Source: Owenia fusiformis
Lineage: Eukaryota; Annelida; Polychaeta; Sabellida; Oweniidae
Length of the DNA stretch: 64,000 nt
NCBI GenBank assembly: GCA_903813345.2
Contig: CAIIXF020000004.1
Coordinates: 24,121,985-24,185,984 of the forward strand
Direction of reading: 5' to 3'
In this document: positions 15,201 to 24,500 of the stretch, one piece after another
Numbering within the stretch: position 1 is the stretch's first letter
How the letters are laid out: each line of letters opens with the position of its first letter
Made by a program: the position numbers and the translations under genes
The notes under the pieces: generated by a model
Told to the model about the DNA's origin: nothing
What the model saw: only the letters and a program-made list of their open reading frames with translations
Databases searched by the model: none

Positions 15201-16405
15201 GTACATAAATCAAATATAAATGTGTAAAAACAAACAAATGTATTACGTGATTCGAATTATTTTAATAGAGTGGTATATCGAATGGTTGTAATCAAATACA
15301 AAAGTGTGAAAATCGAATAAAGATGCAGAAAAAATTCCATAACATTAGGACAGTATTCCTATAGCTGTTCGATAAAAATAAAAAATATGTCCACATTTAT
15401 CTCATTCGTCCATTTAAATGGCATTGCATGGGTAATAGACACTTAAACCACACTTAAGTAGCAACACAATAGAATGAACGGTGCTTTATTTTTAAGAATA
15501 TCCAGCTAAAACAAAGAGCAGTGTATTATTTTTCTATTGTTTTTTAAGAGTCAACACTTGGCTTTTGCTAGCCAAAACCAGTGTGGCATAAAAGACAATT
15601 GACCGTCACATGCAATGCACTTACGCTTAACTAATTATACCATATCCACGCCTTCAATAGTTGAAAAACGTTAAACTGTACATGCCGTGTTAAATGCACT
15701 GCACTCAAGATGGGCTAATTACAGCCACTCACTTCTGAATAAGCGTACCCAAGTCAATACAAAAAAAAGAAATTCAATTTTCTTTAAATTGGATCTTTTG
15801 GTCCAATTTTGGGTTTAAGGAGAAAAAATTGTTTTGTCTAATACCTCGTTGTTTATCCCTAACATAAAAACAGAATGAAGCCAACTCTATAAAATATAAG
15901 CTAATTTTCATTGATTTCCTATTACACGATGGATTATTTGTAGGTCCAAAGCCAACAACAAAAAAACAGACAACCCCAAAGAAGACAACCCCAAAGGCGA
16001 CAACAACAAAACCAGCGACAACAACTAAAAAAGTAGAACAGTGTCCAAAATATACCTGGGGACTATGGGAGGACTGTGATAATCCTGGTTGTTCTCCTTT
16101 TCTTGACCACCCTGGTTTTCCACAGAATATAAGACGAAAACGACAGCAGCCTTTTAGTTGCGTTAGCGTAGAGGAAACAATTTGTAAACGCGTTAGCACG
16201 GGCTGCACTAATTGTGGCGGCAAAATTTGCCCCAAGGAGCCGCAATTTGAAAGAAAAAAATTGAAATGCTGCAGTAAGAAAACATAAAACTCGAAAATAA
16301 TTTGATAAATAACATAAACACTTTCATGTTGCTAAGTATAAGATTTCTTAACCGTTGAAATTCATGCTTGAATAATTTTTTTTTGTTTTTGTTTCAGATG
16401 TCTAA
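218..16405 (+). CDS. Gene A: secreted modular TSP1-like cysteine-rich protein (9 coding exons)
   Basis: Reconstructed by splice sites and phase: exons 218-272, 5102-5209, 5395-5679, 5832-6020, 7806-8117, 8667-8870, 10859-11080, 15944-16273 and 16398-16405, totalling 1713 nt (570 aa plus stop). Order: hydrophobic signal peptide with a likely cut after S-Y-A (residue 25); basic Gly/Lys/Pro linker; three TSP1-like modules (C-x-W-S ... CSxxCGGG ... QSCxxxxC) with Pro-rich tails; one type II module; one type III module; a Thr/Lys-rich stalk and a 10-Cys type IV module. All internal introns are phase 1. No transmembrane segment is visible, so the product is probably extracellular. TSP1 domains in known proteins bind matrix and glycosaminoglycans; the actual role here is unknown. 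Could be a matrix, adhesive or immune-type secreted protein. Confidence 0.8.
1919..2630. mobile_element. Foldback MITE, copy 1 (CACTCCCCTCC-type TIR)
   Basis: Long imperfect inverted repeats (CAATCCCCTCC... at the left) with a second internal inverted pair around AAAATTGATGATAAATTTGA. Gene C intron 1 has the uninterrupted site at about 60740-60760, which fixes the boundaries. Same family as 3361-3956 and 22018-22907. No coding capacity. Confidence 0.75.
3361..3956. mobile_element. Foldback MITE, copy 2 (right end truncated)
   Basis: Nearly the same as 1919-2630 but with an internal deletion and the right terminal repeat cut off at GGTTGC, where it joins a copy of the 3120-3180 flank. Probably arose by local duplication rather than a separate insertion. 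Confidence 0.65.
4062..4140. repeat. GC-rich short tandem motif (TTCGGCGCCGTTCCGGCAC)
   Basis: Degenerate tandem copies of a CG-rich ~20-bp motif, clearly different in composition from the AT-rich intron around it. Confidence 0.6.
4848..4930 (+). repeat. tRNA-like segment, possible SINE head
   Basis: A GTTGAGCTAGGCG block followed about 40 bp later by GTTCGAAACCC resembles the A and B boxes of a tRNA promoter. A diverged copy sits at 61432-61495 in gene C intron 1, so it predates the duplication. No complete tRNA cloverleaf was traced. Confidence 0.35.
5102..5209 (+). CDS. Gene A exon 2: end of signal peptide and basic linker
   Basis: Starts V-S-E-S-Y-A, a sequence shared with genes B and C (V-x-E-S-Y-A), giving a likely signal-peptidase site after SYA. 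The rest is RKGRKGGKGR followed by Pro/Gln. It has no cysteines, unlike its counterparts in B and C. Phase 1-1, acceptor TTATAG, donor GTGAGT. Confidence 0.8.
5395..5679 (+). CDS. Gene A exon 3: TSP1-like module 1 with Pro-rich tail
   Basis: Six-cysteine module: C-x-W-S, CSVSCGGGT, then C and QSCNTQSC. It is followed by a long Pro/Gln tail. This exon is orthologous in position to exon 3 of gene C. 285 nt, phase 1-1. Confidence 0.85.
5832..6020 (+). CDS. Gene A exon 4: TSP1-like module 2
   Basis: Begins K-C-R-W-S and carries CSVSCGGGT, the basic VTRKRNK strand, GDPECYGSD and TQSCNTRPC. No Pro-rich tail. 189 nt, phase 1-1, CACACAG acceptor and GTGAGT donor. Confidence 0.85.
6021..7805 (+). other. 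Gene A intron 4
   Basis: No exon found. It holds an isolated promoter-like patch at 6509-6600 (a CG-rich near-palindrome followed by TATATAAAG) and at about 7603 a CAGGGTGTTCCATAATATTC sequence like a mariner-family end, without a partner. Confidence 0.45.
7806..8117 (+). CDS. Gene A exon 5: TSP1-like module 3 with PQPIPVVPHPI repeats
   Basis: TSP1-like core (CRWSNYG, CSSRCGGGV, DPDCYGSN, QSCNMQPC) followed by a tail with tandem copies of P-I-P-V-V-P-H. The DNA repeats almost perfectly, so copy number may vary between individuals. 312 nt, phase 1-1. Confidence 0.85.
8118..8666 (+). other. Gene A intron 5
   Basis: AT-rich intron of 549 bp. I see no repeat, RNA gene or exon in it. Confidence 0.5.
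8667..8870 (+). CDS. Gene A exon 6: type II WG-x-W...CC module
   Basis: Encodes C-Q-W-G-P-W-T, two spaced cysteines, RRSRRCYC, HCTGIAVEQ and RPCC. The tryptophan ladder, Arg strand and C-x-G spacing look like a strongly diverged TSP1 fold with a terminal Cys-Cys. Three copies of the same module are in gene B. 204 nt, phase 1-1. Confidence 0.8.
8911..9592. mobile_element. TIR element, degraded copy (family of 59338-60611)
   Basis: About 680 bp matches the outer parts of 59338-60611 and lacks that copy's internal ~545-bp insertion. The right end (GTCGTAACCATCATGCTATA) is clear; the left terminal repeat is eroded. It lies in intron 6 of gene A. No coding region recognised. Confidence 0.65.
9593..10858 (+). 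other. Gene A intron 6, remainder
   Basis: AT-rich with a GC-richer patch at about 9925-10018. No exon, RNA gene or defined repeat recognised. Confidence 0.4.
10859..11080 (+). CDS. Gene A exon 7: type III 10-Cys module
   Basis: Begins GCGIWGKWMDVPGKC and continues with DCTP, ETCV, YKC, RQCTPC, GCIGVAFKTEDRQCC: ten cysteines ending in Cys-Cys. Gene B 44762-45019 is the counterpart. The 3' end with its GTATGG donor has been copied downstream as a decaying tandem array. 222 nt, phase 1-1. Confidence 0.8.
11046..11470 (+). repeat. Tandem array of the exon 7 3' end and splice donor
   Basis: About five degenerate units of 82-87 bp. Each copies the end of exon 7 (ACAGAAGATCGC...TGTTGCAAAACAG), the GTATGGTGG donor and ~45 bp of intron. 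A sixth unit at 12462-12545 has been split off by an insertion. Confidence 0.75.
11481..12454. mobile_element. Candidate insertion with a terminal hairpin
   Basis: Interrupts the exon 7-derived array between its fifth and sixth units. Its ends read AATAACGTCA and TGACGTTATT, an inverted match. The right end is a near-perfect hairpin (12354-12454). About 90 bp (12036-12130) also occurs at 51525-51592, so at least part is dispersed. No coding region seen. Confidence 0.45.
12354..12454. repeat. 100-bp hairpin
   Basis: Inverted arms of about 48 bp (AATAACGTCATTTCTG... and ...AGAAATGACGTTATT) around a short TTC loop beside GGGCC/GGCCC. Likely a foldback MITE or the end of the surrounding insertion. 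Confidence 0.75.
14297..14553. mobile_element. Small inverted-repeat element at the centre of the foldback
   Basis: Ends GTAGTTGAATC...GGGTTTATCG and its inverted partner, about 32 bp each. The similarity continues outward for ~50 bp, so this may be the loop end of the larger palindrome rather than a separate insertion. Confidence 0.45.
14564..14851 (-). CDS. 95-codon ORF in the foldback right arm, unknown
   Basis: Begins MDKTSEEKEFEYDSYSQF, acidic and hydrophilic. The left arm has the same start at 13510 but hits a stop after 28 codons. Conservation between inverted arms could reflect recent duplication rather than coding function. I do not recognise the protein. Confidence 0.3.
   Translation of the reverse strand: MDKTSEEKEFEYDSYSQFREEIEKLLDHRHEATRDPFLIKDTFSRLENHTYLVPRLSLRSSLANVLFFCLYDYNMGEFSTLLTLKIPISIDSLAF
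15344..15943 (+). other. Gene A intron 7, distal part
   Basis: AT-rich sequence between the foldback and exon 8. No repeat or exon recognised. Confidence 0.4.
15944..16273 (+). CDS. Gene A exon 8: Thr/Lys-rich stalk and type IV 10-Cys module
   Basis: Starts with a low-complexity Thr/Lys/Pro stretch of about 40 residues, a possible O-glycosylation stalk. A module follows with WGLWEDC, NPGCSPF, DHPGFP, RRKRQQ and a terminal LKCC; its ten cysteines match gene B 46246-46572 one for one. The donor GTAAGA directly follows CTGCA. 330 nt, phase 1-1. Confidence 0.8.
16398..16405 (+). CDS. Gene A exon 9: terminal two codons and stop
   Basis: After a TTTTTGTTTCAG acceptor the frame completes one codon, adds Val and stops at TAA. 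Gene B has the same arrangement (46734-46741), which supports both models. Confidence 0.7.
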
Positions 16406-16499
16406 TGATGAACTTGAAACACACGTCCAAACCCCAAACCTGAAACAGTAAAATATGAAACAATTATGATCAACATATCTTATCTAAATTTGATTACGT

Positions 16500-16505
16500 A
16501 ATAAA
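16500..16505 (+). terminator. Poly(A) signal of gene A
   Basis: AATAAA about 95 bp after the stop codon. The 3' UTR around it (GAAACAATTATGATC..., ATAAAGGCCAATTGATT) is similar to that of gene B. Confidence 0.7.
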
Positions 16506-17290
16506 GGCCAATTGATTCTTGCTGCAAAAGAAAAAAATGTGTTTGTATATTGCACAATTATAACCTTACTTTCATGTATTCGAAATTATCCCTTCTGGTC
16601 CTTAATTGCTCAAGGAATTGTGTGATATCAGTCACGGATATGTAACACCCCCCCCCCTCCCCCATCCTTTGTTCAAGAAACAGTACCACAATCTAAATCC
16701 GCAAAATCAATGAAAACATACCATACACTGAAAAACAAATAAAAAACAATGATGGTCTGAAGGAGCCCAAAGGGGAATGGCTCATAATTCAGCATAGTTT
16801 TAACAAGGTGGATACAGGCATGTACCGTGTACGTAATGAGTAAAGCTGTTTTTCAAGATTTAATAATAAGCAATATTTTTAGTATATACCGTATGGTCAT
16901 GATAGCCATTAAATGTCGTTGATATTAACACACAGGGCACAGGCTTTGATAGAAAAACAGAATTTGACTCTACTTGAAAATATAAATTATGGTAAATTTC
17001 CCCACATGCAGTGAATAGCCTCGATTTGTTTATTTTACTCTTATGTGTACAATATGTTGATGTTGTATTTTTGTATACCAGCATGCTGATATATATCATT
17101 CTTTTGAAATCTGATTTATAATCTATTTCGCACAATGTTATTTCATGTTCGAAAGGCATGACAAATTCAAAAATTAAATATTCAATCCATACAGTTAATC
17201 TGTTGATGAATCAGATTAAAAACACGGGTAAACAAAATCAGAAGGTATTGTGTTCGTCTAGAGCGCTGTACAAACCGAGCTATATTACTT
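16506..17290. other. Intergenic A-B, proximal
   Basis: AT-rich with a run of ten C at 16648-16657 followed by further C. No gene recognised. Confidence 0.4.
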
Positions 17291-18700
17291 AGTAGCCTGG
17301 GCAGAATTGTTTAAGGGTCACTTTTCTTTAATAACTTTTTCAAATGTCAGAATTATCAAAAACGATTATATATTTGAAAACTAAGGTAAAATTCTGACAT
17401 AACAAATATTTAAGAAACATCTCTTGATTTATTAACATTATAGGCGTTTATATTATGAGTAATGTGAAGGCATAATTCATCATTTTGTCTCATATTTTAT
17501 CAAAAATGGCAGCATATTTTGTATATTTAATGTTCAATTGAAAGTTAATATTTATGCAATGCCATACGCCTATGAAGTCATTTTTTGCTATTCATTTGTT
17601 ACCTGTTACCTGTAGTGGTTTAGCAACCCTAGTTAGTTTATATCCAAAGGACACGTGTACGCTTTTGTAGAATTTGTTAAATAAATATAACATACTTTAC
17701 AAAACTTTTTTTTATACATGGAAAGACGGCTATCTATCGATAAAGAGCTTGTCTAATTGTATATAAAACTAATGACCGATTGCGTAACCATGAGATAATG
17801 TTACGCAATGAAAGAGCATACTCCTGGTTATGCAGCCTAATCATTAATCTTGGGAAAAGAGCCCAAAAATAAGTATACTCGTGAACGGGAGATAAATTTA
17901 ATGAATAAAAATGCTCCGTGAACAATAAGATACGTCGTTCCCCAAAATTGAATGAATGAGGTCTGGTAAAGACGAAGTAAGTGTTAGTATGATGTACATG
18001 TAAGTGTTTGCATGCTAATACGGAGAGCACCGTAGAATAGGCATGTTACTGTTAAGCAAACGAGGCGCGAAAGTAAGCAACATGTAAGGATTGAACACAA
18101 AATGCAGCACGACTTATCCAAGATTGCATATTGGGGCGCAGCAAATGTGGTCCATCCTATATAGGCACCTTTCTACAGAATATCTCAGTGGAGAAAAAAG
18201 TTCGAATGGGTACACCTCGCGTGCACGGTTTACCATTTTGCATGTCATTCCCATCCTTGGAATGCATTTGAATTTTTCCTTAGCTTTACAAGGGCCTTTG
18301 AGATGGCTGTTTTGGGCCCTTGTGATTATTTTGGACCCACTCTCATCACTCCCCAAACATAGGGATGCCACTTATAACATCCTCTTGGACACAACCCCGA
18401 CCATTTCAAAAGAATTCAGTTCATGACCCCCGGAGTATGCCTTCTTGTATTTGAAAATTGGTCAGATGATGCATTACATCAGGATTGTAACCTTAACAGC
18501 ATGACCCTAGAAACCTATGACAACTTCCAACAGAACATTCAAATTCACGAAAAATGCTGCCATGTTTAAACAAATATGAGAAAAAATGAGACAAAATATT
18601 ACTCTAGTTTTTAAATATGTAATCCGTTTTTGATTATACTGAAAATTAAAAAAAGTTATTCAAGGAAAAGTGACCCTTGAACAATTTTGTATGGGCTACT
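17291..18700. mobile_element. 1.4-kb TIR element, unknown family
   Basis: Inverted ends of about 85 bp: AGTAGCC...TTTAAGGGTCACTTTTC at the left and GAAAAGTGACCCTTGAACAA...GGGCTACT at the right. A second inverted pair (ATGGCAGCATATTT and AATGCTGCCATGTTT) lies inside. No transposase is visible and no clear target duplication was found. Confidence 0.6.
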
Positions 18701-21300
18701 CAATAATTTTGCTTGAACACGTTTACAAATATTCATTTATGTATCTTAAAGATACAATAAACAATTTATATATATATGTATATACAGGGTGGTCATAAAT
18801 GGAAACCCTGCCACTATTTTCCACATATCTCTGTCATTTCAAAAAATACTCCTTGATTTTTTCCATCATTTGTACATCATTCAATCAACAGCCTGTTGGT
18901 ATCGTTTAAAAGATGTCCAGTAAAAGAAAATGTTATCCGTCCAATATTTAAAAAGATATTTCAGTTTTTGAGATTTTGAAACATGGGGTCTATGGGGAAT
19001 CAACCCGAACCAGAAGTCACACTTTCAAAACAATTCAAAGTTTATTAAAGTCCCCGTCTAAAGTTTGAAAATATTTTTTATCATTCATTTACTATTTGTC
19101 AGGACTTAAAACGTGATTTTAGAGATTTTTGAACAAAAAACATTTTATGAAAAATAAGTTGTGAGCATTTCATTTCTCAAATATTCAAATTTCCCGCCAT
19201 TTTTCAAAAAAGTTGAAATTTCTTAATCATCAAATATTTCTTAATGCATTTCAAAAAAAGTTTATCTTTTTAACACCAATGCAAAGATTGAACAAGGACA
19301 CACTATTTCAATAATAAAATACCATAAATATGGGCCACTTCAATGTTTTAGCATATCAAAAATATTTTGAAACATTGGTGATGTCACGAAGGTAGCAAAA
19401 ACTTTTTGAGAAAAAATGAAATTTTTTTTTCGATGTCAATCTTTTCTAAATATGCTAGACTTTCATAAAAAACAATGTTGATTGTCTAAGATTAAAAGGA
19501 AGAATAAATAATGTTTTACATATCATTGTACCATCGGTTTCTATGAGAACTAAAATTTTAAAATGCGTTTTTCTCAGAACCATTTTCATGCATTGATAAG
19601 TTCATTTCTCGCTTATTTATAAACCGAATTTCTTTTAAAAAATGGGATGCTATGCATTGGTATGAATTGTGGCTAATTAGAAAATATGAGTGACCTCTAA
19701 AAGTTGGTTTTAAATAAATGCACAAATTTCGGAACAAAAAGTCTATCAAAAACCACTTTTTGAAATTTATAAAAAAAAGTTACACATATCACACTTTGAT
19801 AACACTTGTTAAGACTACAATATAAGCCAAAGTGGTTTAAACTTTATATGGGGCCTTAAACAAATTTCGAAACCATACTTCTAGATGTACTTTTACATTT
19901 AGATAGTAGTAGATTTCAAATATGATATCACTTTGACTGAAATTTGAATATGGAATGACGTAAATCAAGATTATTTTTTCTCGCATCTTTCTATTGTAAT
20001 GGAATAAGGGGCAAGAGTTGGAGTCACGTACTGTAAATAGACTTTTGTACAAAATACCCTATAGTTTATCAATAAATATTTCCAAAGAATTCGGCTTATC
20101 CATTGCTAAGAAAATTCCTGTCACGCAGCTCCATTTTTGGGACAAAAATGATACATTCTACTAAAAACAATTGTTTTCATTTGAGTTACATATCTCACAC
20201 GGGTATATGGTAGGATAATGTAACTTGATATCCTTGGGTAGAAACAACTCCCCGTATTAATCTGACGGGAGCTGGTATCTTTATCCTCGCTAGGACCACC
20301 GACAATGCAAGCCAGCACAGGCCTTTTATCGAGTTAGTATCACTCTAGTAATCTACTTCTCTGGTGTACTATAAAGCATAAACTGGCTCCTGTCGCTGCA
20401 TGCTAGATTGAACCCAGGATCTTTGATCTTCAGCAGTCATATATCGCAACTATAACTTTTTACGATGACGTTTTTGCTGCCCGTTTTGTGAAGCGGTCAT
20501 AGTAACGAACGTCGCAATTCGTCAATTTATTCATGTATTTACGAATGAGTTGATATGGTTATGAATAAGATTAATTAATTGTAAAATTGAAATTTTGTAA
20601 TATACTTGGGATGATCATTTTTATGTAGTCGATACTTTCATGAATATGATTGATTAATTGTTTATTGAAATTGAAATTTTGTAAGATACTTGACATGATC
20701 ATTTTTGTGTGATCGGCTACGAATATGTATGCAAATGTTAAAAGGGAATGGACTAACGATAAGCATTACTAGTATTACAGAACACAGCGAGTAAAAAGAG
20801 CATTTAAGAGTAGAACATTCATAAGGAAAACAACAATCCCATATGATCTAACTTGAAAATAAACCATTACTATTACCACTTCCCATAGCATGCAAGTACC
20901 ATTATCACAATACCAGACAACTAAAACACTAATATGAAATATTAGGTATTGCCGGCGATTTATAAGAATATCACACTTGTGGACATATAGAACTGGGCAA
21001 TAAATGATGATATCGCTCTATTTAGAAATTTAAGACTGATTATCCAATAGATGGCGATATAAGAAAAAACATGAACAAATCAATAATCTTATATAAAACG
21101 TCAACACGTGATTACAATCGCATCCAATCAAAATAGAGATCGGGCGATTTCCACATAAGCACAGGAGGTGACGCATGCGCATGCTGTGTTGCTCTTTAGT
21201 AAATCATTATAACGGGGCATAATATATTATTCAATAACAATGGCAATTTTATACTTTTATTCAGTTGAATTAGTTGAAAAAATAGGCCGTCAAATAAATT
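18701..21300. other. Intergenic A-B, distal
   Basis: AT-rich. At 18786 a CAGGGTGGTCATAAATGG sequence resembles a mariner-family end without a partner. An ~80-bp direct repeat lies at 20562-20634 and 20641-20722 (TTAATTAATTG...GATGATCATTTTT). No gene recognised. Confidence 0.45.
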
Positions 21301-21487
21301 TTTCGATATGTTCGATTGTGTGTGTTTAAGGACTAATATATCAAAAGTTTTGAATTGTTTCAGTTGCTCTGAATTAAAAACATGAAATACTTTATGTGAC
21401 ACATTGCAACGGTATTGTTATGTATAGTTGCTAACACGTCAAAGTACCAAAAATGTGATTTTTCTTTCGCCCATGCATGTTTGTCCC

Positions 21488-21494
21488 TATATAA
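21488..21494 (+). promoter_or_regulatory. TATA box of gene B
   Basis: TATATAA lies 40 bp before the start codon, in the same CCCTATATAACCA context as gene A. Farther upstream, 21140-21190 has a CATGCGCATGC block that aligns with 50370-50425 upstream of gene C. Confidence 0.65.
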
Positions 21495-21533
21495 CCAATC
21501 CCCACCATGACAAGTTTGTGCTTTTTCGACACA

Positions 21534-21588
21534 ATGCATACTGGACGCATCTTTATTGCGGTCCTTGTCATAGGACTGGCACTATTAG
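21534..21588 (+). CDS. Gene B exon 1: signal peptide
   Basis: M-H-T-G-R then a hydrophobic Ile/Val/Leu/Ala stretch, ending in phase 1 at GGTGAGT. Same length and start context as gene A exon 1, but the sequence has diverged. Confidence 0.8.
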
Positions 21589-24500
21589 GTGAGTTAATAT
21601 ATCTTTTAATGAAATGGTAAAAATACAACCACTTGGAAATAATGATTATACCGCTCTGGTATTTCTTTCTAATATTTACTAGTGTATTGTTTATGTTAAA
21701 GCTTTGATATTCATCCAACGATGGCTTTTCTTCGTAGTGCACTTTTTATTTACTTTGCTTTTAATTTAGGTGTTTATTTTAGTTACATGTACCTTTTCTT
21801 TGGTCTTTTGTTCATCAGCATGACAAGAATCTTAGAGACCTGAATGACAAATTCAAATTCAGAAATATTACCAAAAGTCAGTCTTAACATTTAAAAATAT
21901 GTTTAATTGGAAAATAACCAAAGTGAGTTTATTTCGCCCAAATATAAACTTAACCTTGGAACAAAATAGTAATCCCAGCTTTAATGATTATATATCGTCT
22001 TTATGTTCCAAAAGTTACACTCCCCTCCATAAGTTTGGCAACCTTTTTCCCCCATTGAACTACGTGTTAAAGCCTCTTTACCTTTGAATTTACTTAATCT
22101 TAATTTTATTTACTTAACCTGCGATGAAAATACTTAATACTATTGATGGAAACCTAAATTGACTTTAATTCCAATACCTCCAAATTTTCTCAATTTTTTC
22201 CTCATTTACAATAGGTCGAAAATTGATGATGAATTTGAGGAATATTTGAAAATCGACATTCCCATGTTAACCAATGGGAAATAATAGGTTTGCCGCAAGT
22301 CATATGACAGAATATCCATCCATCCGAGTCCTTGAAAAAAATACGAGTTAGGCAGGCAATTGAATTTGCTAACTTTATCTAATAAAAATTTGATATGTTT
22401 CTTCAGGTTCAACAAAGTTATAGGGCTTTAAAGTCAAAATTGTTTTTCAAAAAACCTCTCCCATTGAAATAACACAGGAGGCGAAAAATTATTTTCAAAC
22501 ATGACTTTGAAGCGCTGTAACTTTAATATTCATCAAATAAACTAAACACTTAGTGTTAAAAAAAAGTTAGACAATTCAATTTTCTATATAAAAATATTTT
22601 TTGCTGAATCTTTTACTGAAAAGATATCCTGATTTCTGATTTGCCCCGAACCCTCCATTTCCAATTGGATTATATGGGAATGACGATTTTCAAAAATTCA
22701 TCAAATTTATCATCAATTTTCGACCTATTGTAATTGAGGAAAAAAATTGAAAAAATTTGGAGGTATTGGAAATAAAGTCAAGTTACGTTTTCATCAATAT
22801 TATAAGTTATTTCATCGCCGGTTAAGTAAATAAAAATTCAAACGTAAAGAGGCTTTAACACGTAGTTCAATGGGGAAAAAAGGTTGCCAAACTTATGGAG
22901 GGGAGTGTATATCGATATTCTTTAAAAAAGAATTATACATAACTGATACTAAGAAAGAACGAATGGAAATATTGATACGTTGAATCTACTTTTACAGCTT
23001 TACAGTAATATTTTGAAACATATTCTCAAATGTTTACTTTGATAAAGGTGAACTTTTAAAATTACTTAGTAATATTTTGACAAATAATGCAATAAAATTC
23101 CCAAATGGTCGTCAGTTTTGCTTTACATATATAAAACTATAGGTATATGGGTAAATAGCTTAGTATATACAGGAATCAAGGTAACTGGCGTTCTCACTTA
23201 GTTATTTCTTGTTAAGACTTTCTAATTAGATTCACAGACTCCTTAATACAAGGGTCGTTCGAAAAGTCTTGCACGACAGCTTCTCAGTACTGCATTGCAA
23301 GGCCACGCACATATTTTTTTGGACAAGAGAGTATATCCTTTTTTTAAATTCAACTGATACATTGTTTTTGAATAGTTGATATTCCTATTGATTCGTTATG
23401 AATTGTTAACTGATTAAGATTCATTTAAATAGTACAGTATAGTGTACTTATATGTGACATCAGTATTGAAAATATAAAATGTAATTGCATTATAGTTTCT
23501 GAGAGTTATGCTGGCAAGGGTGGAGGAAAGGGCAAGAAAAAGATGTGCAAGCCCTGCAAATCCAAATGCAATTATGGAAAACGCTGCAAGAAAATCTGCA
23601 ATCTGAAACCGGTATGGCTATTTATTGTATTATATTTAAGATTACAATTCGTCTTCTTAATATTGAACATTTAGAAGGATGTTTCTATATTCGATTTGAA
23701 AATATATCAAAGATAAAAGAGAATGTACATGTATGACCAATAATTACAATATCATGTTACAATATACAACCTGCCTTTCCTTTGGATCAAACTATTGATT
23801 GCAGTAGCTACTTCTCAAATTGGGTAGATACAGAGAATAGGTAATTTCTAACAATTCAAATGAATGCAGGAGTACTTTAACATTGCATATTTAATATGAG
23901 GCAAATATGAGCGAGCAATATCAGATGCTCAGCTATCATTAAAGCTGAGATGTCTAAAACTATACTGTTTACAAAATCCGTAGTGTTGAGCGAAATTGTC
24001 TACAATTGTATTGTATTGTATTTTGTTTACCACCAATGAAGGTGAGCAATACCTCTTTGATATATCCCGTAATTTACGTAATTAACCTTGAAGATAGACC
24101 CAGAAACCCCTCCTTGAAGGAGCCCTGTGTTCTTTTATGTGCACTTATACATAGACATACAAGTACACACCACAGCCTTTTGTACGAGTTGCGGACCACT
24201 CAGTCAAACACCCTGAAGTACTTCACGCAAACAAGCAAATTTAGTCTTGCCTGAACTGGGGATCAAATCCGGGACCTATTGCGCAGGAGGTACATGCGCT
24301 ACCGCTGAGCTACACAGGTGGACTTTACTCAAGAATATAATACTTGATTTAACTTAAACTTTTAACATGGATTTCTGAAAAGTCACATGCACTTTTGTAT
24401 TCGATTACAGACATTCGACATTGCATTCTATCTTATCATTTCGAAACATGTCATAAATTTGTTTTTTGCACAATTATATTAGATTTATGTACACTGTACT

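Larger units (their letters stand above)
12706..15343. mobile_element. Complex foldback region with nested inverted and direct repeats
   Basis: Main arms at 13015-13665 and 14700-15343 are inverted copies. A ~300-bp direct repeat occurs at 12706-12975 and 13731-14040. A smaller inverted pair occurs at 13660-13735 and 14060-14145. Seven CACGTG cores sit in GTAAGTCACGTGACTTAC-like palindromes, usually next to GGGGTAAGTC. Both main arms keep an ~80-codon open frame (13120-13362 plus, 14995-15237 minus). Part of the arm also resembles 24381-24490 and 47541-47650. The family is not recognised. Confidence 0.6.

Noticed and set aside
20395-20470. tRNA gene or SINE suggested by GGGTTCAATC on the minus strand
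   Set aside because: Only a B-box-like word is present; no A box at the right distance and no cloverleaf.
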